Shown here: one piece after another, positions 55,101 through 64,000 of the stretch
Position numbering within the stretch: the first letter of the stretch is position 1
Layout: every line of letters starts with the position of its first letter
From: Caprimulgus europaeus
Lineage: Eukaryota > Chordata > Aves > Caprimulgiformes > Caprimulgidae
Reading direction: 5' to 3'
Assembly (NCBI GenBank): GCA_907165065.1
Contig: OU015539.1
Location: 1,116,001-1,180,000 of the forward strand
Length of the DNA: 64,000 bases
Made by a program: the position numbers and the translations under genes
The notes under the pieces: generated by a model
What the model was told of the DNA's origin: nothing
Database searches by the model: none
Seen by the model: only the letters and a program-made list of their open reading frames with translations

Positions 55101-58100
55101 TTTCCTTCCCCCCAGCAAGACTAAGGAATGGGTTTGTCAGTTTAAAAAAACCAAACACATGCTATTGAGATAATTTGACATTTGACAGTGACCTGCAATC
55201 ATATCCCTGGTGCCAACAAAACCTCAAAGGCCTGAGCAGAGCATGGTGAAGCCAATGGAAAAATTCCCCTGGTTTTCAGCAGCCTCTGGATCAATCCCTA
55301 AACTTTTATTCAGCAGCAACACAAACCCATTTTTAATTGCTCACTCAACCTAAAGCAACCAAGAAGTGCTTCAGGGCAAGCGACTGTTCAGTGCTTTCAG
55401 TGCAAGCCCAAGAGGTGAGCAGCACCTGCAGAACACGTTCTCACCCTCCTGAAATGCTGCTGCCTTATCCTTTGGCTCCCAGACTTGTTTGCATCCTACC
55501 ACAGGATAACAGGACTTATCCATAGCACATTAAATCAGTAGGAAGAGGAAGCACAAGGGTAATCCATTTCATCTTCCTTAAAGCTAGAAGCATCAAAAAC
55601 CTTCTACTCAGTTGTCCAAGAGAGCGTAGTGACATCTTTATATTTGACTGTAACTCATGGCTCCTTAGAAACAGATTGAGGTCAGGTGTAGCAATTGAAC
55701 CTATAGTTTTAGTGATAAGCCACAAAGTCAGTTTGGCTCAAATTTATAATGTATAGACTTTATCAAAAGAGTAAACTAGCAATCTAGATCTCTTCAAACC
55801 CCAAGCACAGAACCTGGTTAGTTTTAAGCATTAGTTCATTCTCCCCACGGAGAGATCACTAGAAGGACTTCATATCACAAACACCACACAAAGAATAACA
55901 TCAAGCAAATAACGGCGTGTGCTCAGTGCGAGAAAAGACAACTATTTATTTAGCACAGCGAGTTCAGTCATTTAAGCCTTCTGCTTCGACAAATTTGGTT
56001 TCAATCTCATTTCAGTGCTGAGAGAGATGAATTTGCTCTTCTCAGCCCAGTTCTCACTGGATTTTTTTTTTTATTCTTTTTTTTTTTTTCTCTCCTCAAA
56101 ATGAAACCTGGCACATTAAGGCAGAACAGGAGGTGTTTGCTAAGAGGATGTCATCTGCAAGTCAGGACTGAAGTGCACTGCCCCAGCTTAGGAGCTTGGC
56201 ATCTATGCTTGATCTACCTGACTCAAACCAACACTAGACCCACACTTGGAAAAGCACTACAACACAGTCCAGTAGAGTTCAGTATAGCCTAAAAGTGCCT
56301 TGTTTTAAAGCAAATAGCCCACACAACTATCCAGGGAGGGGAACAGTAATTGTTGAGCTTCTAGCACAAGGGGCACATCGTACATTCAGCAGTTCACTAG
56401 CCATACATTCTTTGCACTGAGGAGAAACCAGGACCAAAAAGGAGTTCAGGTGCTGCGGGGCACAATGCGGATGGCACAAAAAAGACATCACGGACACTTT
56501 GTGTGGATGCAGGGGAACACATGGAGGGTCATCTCCAGGTTGGCTTGTCCCACCCCCCCAGACTGCAGCAATATCAACATTGGTGTATGTATACACACAT
56601 ATGCAGAATATTCTTCAAGGCAGGGCGGTGTATATCCACAGACACACAACCACAAGAGCTTTCCAAACCAAACTGCCACAGACATGAGTTCCAGGGAGTG
56701 AATCTGGACAGCAGACAGCAACGTTCAGTGATCACCATGAGCAGAAAATCCCTTTGGAACAGGGCAGACTGTGCTCACTGCCCAGGGAGGGTGCACAGCG
56801 GGTTACATACCCAGATGATGAGCTGCAGTCCCATCACCATCTCTGGGGTGTGTTTCTGGATGAAATTACCGGCTTTGCATCCAAGTGCTCTAAGGACAGG
56901 GGGGTTCAGGGGTGGACAGACATGGTTAAGGCTCATGTTGGCTGAGAACTATTCCCCCCCCCCCCCCTCTTCTGTTGCCACAGGTTAAGTCAAGGAAATA
57001 AAAACACTTTAGAAAGTAAAATAGGAGGCTTGAAGCAGGTGTTTCTTTTCCTCCCCCTGTATCTATCTATGCTGGTCAGGGCAGAACAGATAGATGCTCT
57101 GTCTGTAACACAGCACTAAAAAAAATATCACATGCCAGGGTTGAGAGAGAGGGAACAGACAGGCCAGGGAGAAGCATCTCTTGAAGACAGGCCTCCCATT
57201 TGAAAACAGAAGTCACTGTCTGAAAATCACCCCCCTGCTTTGGCAAAACATGAATCGGAGCAGGGGTGGCCCTTTCCCTTCCTCATGAGCAACACAAACA
57301 AAGCTTCCTTACAGCCAAGAGCTTTGTGCTTCAGCCACCTGAGGGAAGGGGAGCCCAGGAATAGCCATCCCCACATCCCAGCCCTGGTAGTCTGGATATG
57401 CTTGTGTCCCTTTTCCTACATTCTTAGGTACCAAGAGACCATGGCCTTCAGTGGGGGGAAAAAAATAAGAAATCAGGGGAAAGGCTTGATCCAAAGCCCA
57501 AAGAAATGAACAGAGAGTCCAGCTGACCTTGAGGGAGTTTGGGCTGAGGCCACAGCATCCTGCAAAGCCCAGCTTAACGTTCAGAAATACTAGATCCAAA
57601 ACAAAGCCTCTCTATCCCCAGACACTGTCCCTGTGACCTTGGCAAGCCATGGGATCCCAAAGGCTGCCTGCCAACGTGCAAGACACCAAGCAGATGGCAG
57701 CTGCTGTCTGCCTGAGGTTGGCATGGGACTTCACCAGGTATCTCCACATGCTGCTACCTGTGCTGTCAGTCACAGTGCCACCCCTCTGCTCACTCCCTCG
57801 CTGGCAGCTCAGCCAGAGCAATGACTTGGTGTGATGTCCCAAGTTGTGTACACAGCTCTACCATGCTGCAGCCTCAGCCTCCAGCTACAGCCAGCCTGTT
57901 TGCTCTGGGGCACCTCTGAGTTGGGTTTTTAGAAGTAGGTTGATGAGCAGCAGGTACACGAGACACCTATTAGAGATCACACTTTGAGTCAAGGAGCTGC
58001 CTTTAAGTTTGCCCAGTGCTTCCCCTGCCCCCAGGGCACTGGATAAACACGAGCCAAACACCCAGTGACAGGCAAGCTGGGTCTTAGCACTAGGCTCTGT

Positions 58101-58557
58101 CTCCCCTTACATCTTCTATACCACAACCCAACTTAAAAACCAACCAAACAGAAACCAAAACACAAAGTGGGGACTCTGGACGGGACGTAGAACACTTTGG
58201 ACTTGAAAACAAGGGACTGCAGGAGAGGTGGGGTGTCTCCCAGGGAGGACATCAGGGGAGGGGAGGGGACACCGTCATTTACACCGATCAGGAGAAGCTG
58301 TAATCTATACACAGTGGTATAAGCCAAGATATATTACATGAAAGAACACACTGAGTGCATGGAGTTACCCACACTGGGTCAAACTGGCACAGTTGTCTTG
58401 AACAAGACTCTTGAAGTTGCAGTTGGTGTGCATTGTTGACCTACCTAGCTCACTCTATATATATATATAGATATGTATAGAATTTTTCTGCATGCATTTG
58501 TCTCAAAAGGAGCTGTACAGCTGGGCTGGGGTTCTCATCCCCACCCCGTCTCGGTCT
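49183..58557. other. Intergenic DNA between GATD1 and CEND1, part likely CEND1 3' UTR
   Basis: No coding exon, RNA gene or CR1 was recognised. The half next to 58557 probably contains the CEND1 3' UTR. On the - strand, AATAAA occurs at 56070-56075 (inside an A-rich run), 55945-55950 and 52528-52533. Simple sequence includes C14 at 56954-56967, T runs at 56062-56090, and TA runs near 52505-52525 and 58453-58475. The longest open frame (51096-51731, +) has no recognisable domain. Confidence 0.6.
55945..55950 (-). terminator. CEND1: Candidate CEND1 poly(A) signal
   Basis: AATAAA on the - strand, followed toward lower coordinates by a T/G-containing stretch. A second AATAAA at 56070-56075 lies in an A-rich tract. 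The choice between them is open. Confidence 0.3.
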
Positions 58558-58950
58558 TCATTTTTTCCGGGCTAGGAACACCACTCCCACAACCACAGCG
58601 AGCGCAGCCACCGCCACGCCTCCGACGATGATCAAGGGCTTCATGTTGTCGAAGATGCTGCCTGGTGACTCCTCAGAGCTGTTTCCCTTGTGGTCAGAGT
58701 CAGGGGACTGGCCGGTGGCCTCCTGTGTCTCCGTGGCAGCAGGGCTGGGTTTCAAGTTGCTGTGGTTGTTCACGACAGCAGCATCACCACCCGCCTTCTT
58801 GGTGGCAGCGGCAGGAGCCGGCTGCTCCTTGGGGATCTCCTTCTTGTCTGCATTCGTGGCAGGCCCAGGGTTGGGCTTTTCTGGCTTTCCAGAGCTGGGA
58901 GCCTTGGCATCAGGTTTGTTCCCGCTTCGGACGTTGCCTTTGGAATCCAT
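58558..58950 (-). CDS. CEND1: Cell cycle exit and neuronal differentiation protein 1 (complete coding exon, 130 aa)
   Basis: Neuron-specific tail-anchored protein. By family knowledge it promotes cell-cycle exit and neuronal differentiation of precursors. The N-terminal 100 residues are Lys/Pro/Ala-rich and probably disordered. NNHSNLKP at 61-68 matches mammals. The single membrane segment is about 105-127 (GGVAVAALAVVVGVVFL) followed by C-terminal ARKK, as in human. It is shorter than human CEND1 (about 149), mainly in the variable linker. The ATG at 58950-58948 is the first in frame and has G at -3 and +4. A possible acceptor (CTCACAG) lies two bases before it, fitting one coding exon behind a non-coding first exon. 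The stop TGA is at 58560-58558. Confidence 0.94.
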   Translation of the reverse strand: MDSKGNVRSGNKPDAKAPSSGKPEKPNPGPATNADKKEIPKEQPAPAAATKKAGGDAAVVNNHSNLKPSPAATETQEATGQSPDSDHKGNSSEESPGSIFDNMKPLIIVGGVAVAALAVVVGVVFLARKK

Positions 58951-61900
58951 CCCTGTGAGCGCTGTGGGCAGCAACTGGACGCGACCCGCGTGGGCTTATC
59001 CCAGCTCTTCTCCCTTGCCCGGCTGCTGAGGAAGCAGAGGAGCCACCTGAGCTCAAGCCCTTGGAGCAGTTGTCTTGGGATGATTCTCACACTGGCAGTG
59101 TCCTATCTGGACATGATACAGCACCTGGAGGAGGAAGCAGAGCAATGAGAGTGAGTGGAAGGACAGAGCAAGCCAGTGCCATTCCACCTGAAGGCAGTGG
59201 AGAAGGACAAAGGACAAAGCTGGTGGCTCTTGTGTTAGTAACTGTGAGCTGTGTTCAAAGCATCTACTGCAGTGCCTGTACCTGCAAGAACATCAGACAA
59301 GGCAGACTGAATGTCATCTACAGCTGCCACAGTCAGGCTCCATGTGTAATCAAGACAAGTCCATGGGATGCCATTTGTCAGTGACAAGATACACTCATGG
59401 CCCACCAGATAAATCTACTTTTCATTTGCTCACCACAGCTGCCTTCCCCCTGACTAAGGAGAGAAGGTTTTCTTCAATGGGAAAGCAGATCAATAGCTCC
59501 TCCCTGCTTGTATCTCACCCTCTACCCTTCTTTATTATCTCAAGTTAAGTTTAGGAAGTGGTTAATATCTGATCTTGTGGGATACTCTCCATCCAGATGG
59601 GTACTGCAGAAAAAAAACCCAACAGGATTAATTCCTCAGTTATCACAGAGCCACAAGGATTATTGCTGTCAGCGTTTCTGGTGGAACTACAGCAAAATAA
59701 GGCAAGTGCCAGATCCTCAGCTGGTGCAAATCAGTGTATTGAGTCCAGGGCAAGTGCATGAATTTACTGTGAAGCTGGATCTCACAGCAATTGAGAGATC
59801 TCTTGGCAGTGGTTAGCTGGGCTTGCCTATGGAGCTGGGATGGACTGCAGGTGATTAGCTGGAACCCTCTTCCCCAGGGAACTGATGAAAGCAGTGAACA
59901 GCATGGCTGCACCAGAGAATTTGGTGAACAGACAAAATGAGCCTCAAAGGATTATAAAAACACAATGAAAACATCATCCCAGCAAGCCTCACTCGGCAGC
60001 AGTCTGGGCAGGGTGGGACAGGAGATGGACCTCCTGTGGCTACACCTCTGCACGAGGGAGGAGAGGAGATGGCCGCTGGGCAGCTTGCCACCAGGCTTCC
60101 AACGGCCCAGCACCGTGTCAACCTTGAGCTCAGGAGATAATGAGTAAACAGGAGGCAGCAGTCAGACCTGAGTCTCCAGCTTCATCACCTCCCTGCTGAC
60201 CTTCAGCGCTGCCAGGAGCCTGCCCAGAGCTTTCTGTCTGCTCAGTGAAATATGAGCTTATTAGTGTCTGCATTTAAAAACCCTCAGACCTCTACAGATA
60301 GAGGTGTCTTCCAGAGCACCTCGGAGTGCAGGTCACTCCTGTAGTGACAGATGGGGAGAAGGTCCCAGCATTGCAGCACTGGTCATTGCTGCTGCCTCTT
60401 CTGGCAAACAGGCTGACAAATGTGGTGTTTTAATCTCAACCCAGGCAGAAATGGCAGCCTGGAGGAAACCTACCACAGAAATCCCAGGTCTGGGTCCAGA
60501 GTGAAGCTGAGCCACAGCTTAATGACTTGGTGTAAGACAAACTCACCCCTCTCCTGCTCTCCCTTGTAAGCCATTGTTTGATGGTCACCTTCTTCTCCAA
60601 AGCCAGTCAACTGGGGAACTGCAGCACCAAAATCCTTAAGTCCAGAGCTCACAAGCTGCACCAGGGACGGTGACCACAATCCTACCACACCATATCCCAA
60701 AGAGGCTGTCTGGAAGGTGGGCAGTTACCCCAGGAGAGTGCTCTCAGCTCTTCCTGGAGCATGGAGATGGGACAGGCACTTCCAGAAGGCTTCTCATAGG
60801 ACCTAACTTACACAACTCCCTTAAAGAGGATGAACTTTAGCTGGGTAGGATTTGGTGAGATGGAGCCTGAAGTCTCCAGAAGGCATTAGATGATCCAAGC
60901 TGGCCAGTTTGGAACTAAACCTCACCTTTTCCTTCCTAGCACCTCCAGAGAGCACCCACACTGCTCTGCTCAGCAGAAATCCTGTGTACATCCAGGGCTG
61001 TGTTCCTGTGTGCTGAGGCTGCACACAGCCCCTTGCAGAACTCTGCTCTTCTGGTTTGGGAGCAATTTGTCCTCATTTCCCATCTGGTACAACCATGACA
61101 CAAAGAAATAGTGAGTGGAGCCCAAGACTGAAGCAGGCTTAGAGGTTAAAGCAGGAAGAGTCAGATTTATCATGTCATAAATATTAAATTAGCTGCTCAA
61201 TCACTTTGATATCAATTAGCTGGGCCCCTCAGACACTCTCTAGTGTTTGTGCAGTTACTCTATATGAAATGTGCATTGAACTGCTGCTGCTTTCCCCAGG
61301 AGAGCTCCGTGCAGCCTACAGAGATGGTGGGGGTAAGTCAGAGGGGGCAAACTGGCCTCTTTGCTGAGAGGAAAATTAACTCTGTTCTAGCAAAACCAGG
61401 ACAAAAGGGGCCTCTGCACAGCCCACGCACCTCAGTTTGTCCATATCCTCTCTCATTCACACCCCTGACTGATCAGGTCTGCTTGCCAGATTCCTGGAAG
61501 CAGGAAAGCTGGTTTTGCACAGAGCCTGCACGGTGCTGCAGAGCCTTGTCCCACAGCCATGCCCTGCACTGCCACCAACAGCAGAGTTTCTTGGTTTCTA
61601 AGTGAGTTTCCACTAAAAGCAAGGCAAGCCCCTCATGCTGGTTAGAAAAGGTTTTAAAAGATGCCGATGTAGGAAGATGTAGATGATGCAGAAACCAAAC
61701 TGAGCTAAAATCAGTACCAGCAGTTCATAAGTGCCGATGGGAAAGGGCTTTCTGTCGGTGGCTTTCCATCACTGGAACTACCCACAGAACTGCCCAGCCT
61801 CTCTCCACACCCTCTGGCTGAGCTGATGCTGTCAAATGCTGCAGCTGAGAAGCTCCAACACCCTTTCTGCCCTGGACACCTGCAGCACCAGAGCCACTGG

Positions 61901-64000
61901 CTGGGTTAGCATCCTGCTGGCAGCCACCCTGCCTGCCCTCCTCCTCCTCCTCCTCCCCCAGGGCACTCTTAGCAGCACATCCTCGTCCATCAGAGTCCGT
62001 AACCCTCTGCTGTATGTTCCTAGCTACCTGCCCAGCAGACTCCCTCTCTCCTTCCCCTTTCCAGTCCTGTGCTTTCAAGGGTGTGAGTGTGTGTTCATCT
62101 TTAAGCACTTGTGTCCCACAGACTGAGAAGTGCTTTCCTCATTTTCCAGAGCTAAACCTGCACACACAGGTGTGAGGGGTTTTTCCCCAGCCCTTTGTCT
62201 CCTCCTCTTCCCTCATTCCATCACACACAGTTTTTTTTCTCTAGTGTCCTGTTTCTCTACCTTTGCTTTCTTCTTTATAGCTCCTCAGATCTATTTCTAT
62301 TTTTTCCTTCTCCCTCCTCCTCAGTTGCTGTCTCTGCCTGTCTACCCATTCCTCCCCCTGCCAGCTCCCTCTCTGCTTCCTACACAAACAGCAGCCCTTG
62401 GGAATAAGGTTTTGGGAGGAAGAGGATTCATTTTGTCCCTTTCCCCCACATGCAATTTCTTTGTTTAACAATCTGTGCCTTTTCAGGGAGGCTTTCACTT
62501 GCCAGCAGCTAACCAGCCTGCGAGGAGGGAGCAGAGATCATGAAGCCAGTGATCAAGGGGGAAAAAAAGAGGAAAAGAAAAAACCTCCAAATTCCTTCTG
62601 CTGCAAGAAGCAGCACACAAACACCACAGCCCTCCTGGGATGCTCCTGGTTGTTGCAGCTCTCCAAGTCAGTGCAGTCATACTCACCCAGTGCAACGAGC
62701 TGGTCTCAGCCAAAGCAACAGGGTTGGCATAAGGAACAGCTTCCCTTGGCTCCCCAAAGGGCACCTTTCCTGCCCCATCCCCCAGCAAACATCTCTTCAT
62801 CTGTCTCTGTGTGTGCAGCTGAAAGCCGCATCAATCCTGCGCCGAGGGAGCAGATGAGTCATTGCTGGCTTTACCAGAACATATCATCATGAGAAGGTTC
62901 TCTTCCCCCTGCAGAGATCAGCCCCATCCCCAGGCCCTATCATCTTCCCCTCCCTGTTTCAAATGGGAAGGAAAAGCCAGTAACAGTGAGACTGGTGTGG
63001 GGTCTGGGGTGCGGTGGGAAGCTGCACCCCACAGACGTGTGTGGGGTCACAGCAGTGCTGGGCAAATCAGCTGGAGCACATGGCCAAGGTGAGTTCACGA
63101 TGTGCTGAGGAAAGCACCAGGTAAAAGGTGGCCTGCTCTGACAGGTTAAGGCTTCTCCAAAGAGGCTGGAGGTTACTGACCACAGGGCAATGGTGGTTCA
63201 CTGCCACTTGTCATTTTATGGCAAAAGAAATAGGCTGCAGTCAAGCACATTGCCCTGGAGAAGGGATTATTTCAGAGAGCTACAGGCACAGGGTTTGGGA
63301 TGTCCCTCTGTGGTCATTTTAGGGGAAACTAGGACATCCTCCTAAAATTGTGATGCTTAAGACCATTCTCATCTCCATTTCTTCTCCCAAAGATTAGCAA
63401 ATCTCCCCATGCACCAGAGTGGCTTGGAAGAGAGTTAAGAAAAGGAGGGACTGTGAGCGTGGGCTGAAATGAGCAAATGCAGGAGGGAGTGCAGGTCCTG
63501 GCTGGCTCAGCTGAACAGCACACAAGAAACCATCAAAACCCACCTTAAAAATAAAGTAAAATCAGGATTTGTCCCTCCACAGCTACGAGCCGAAGGCAGA
63601 GCTGGAATCACACTTCTGAATTATTTTAGGATTAGAATCCACTTGCTGACTCACAGCCAGGCTAACTCTACTTTTTCCCCCATGGGATTCACCTTAAAAA
63701 AACTCACTGGCTCAAATGTGGCGTCTTCACTGTCCTCTGAGGACATCAGCCCATCAGAGAGTTTGTGTTAGTCACCAGGGCATCCCACTGCTCTGGAAAC
63801 CCAAGGAGAATGGTCAGCCAGTCATGTCTTCATTGATGTAGCCCTGCTTCATTTCAGTGTCTGTTCACCCAAGCTGCTGATGTCCTTGCCCTCCCTCCAC
63901 TTGGCCATAAAAGCTCAGTTTCACCAACTCTTTCTCCTGAGTTGGGCTCTGCCATTTTTCTAGTTACTCCTGCAGCCCTGCCCCTGCTCCAAGTGCCTGG
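58951..64000. other. DNA upstream of CEND1, no coding exon recognised
   Basis: By synteny the next gene would be SLC25A22, but no mitochondrial-carrier motif exon was seen. A non-coding first exon of CEND1 may lie here, but sequence alone does not mark it. There is no CpG island. A (CTC)n run lies at about 61938-61958. Confidence 0.5.

Noticed and set aside
58951..58974. Eight-residue N-terminal extension of CEND1
   Set aside because: The apparent start at 58974 is TTG. The first ATG is at 58950, which also matches the family start and has a strong context.
62398..62892. 164-codon + strand open frame upstream of CEND1
   Set aside because: Low-complexity Lys/Ser/Pro composition with no domain and no splice or synteny support.

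Overview
This is vertebrate nuclear DNA, almost certainly from a bird. It holds four intron-bearing protein genes with ordinary GT-AG introns. Two of them start in CpG islands, and the interspersed repeats are short, 5'-truncated CR1 LINE pieces of avian type. No bacterial, viral or plasmid gene was seen, and nothing looks like an undescribed multi-gene system. Gene order matches the region human 11p15.5 carries around TALDO1.

Layout: (1) 1-25704, + strand: EPS8L2. The window enters the gene after its first coding exon or exons. Eighteen coding exons (3874-25704) give 702 codons plus a stop, in one unbroken frame with consistent splice phases. (2) 25705-29524: EPS8L2 3' UTR candidates, then the TALDO1 CpG-island promoter with three CCAAT/ATTGG boxes. 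(3) 29525-36782, + strand: TALDO1, complete, 8 exons, 337 aa, with the Schiff-base lysine at residue 142. (4) 36783-42659: convergent intergenic or UTR DNA with a perfect 10-copy 21-bp minisatellite. (5) 42660-48495, - strand: GATD1 (PDDC1), complete, 7 exons, 217 aa, starting in a CpG island with an NRF1-type site. (6) 48496-58557: a CR1 copy, then DNA without a recognisable gene, part of which is probably CEND1 3' UTR. (7) 58558-58950, - strand: CEND1, a single coding exon of 130 aa ending in a membrane anchor. (8) 58951-64000: no coding exon recognised. CEND1 5' UTR exon(s) and promoter may lie here or beyond the window.

The genes do not form a pathway. EPS8L2 is an actin-regulatory adaptor, TALDO1 is an enzyme of the non-oxidative pentose phosphate pathway, GATD1 is a class I glutamine amidotransferase/DJ-1-fold protein whose usual nucleophile cysteine is replaced, and CEND1 is a neuronal tail-anchored protein. 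The observations most worth checking concern RNA processing and repeats: a near-identical inverted CR1 pair around an EPS8L2 exon, a (TG)7 tract in place of a polypyrimidine tract at another EPS8L2 exon, a 4-nt tandem splice donor, a direct CR1 pair around GATD1 exon 1, and the perfect 21-bp array.
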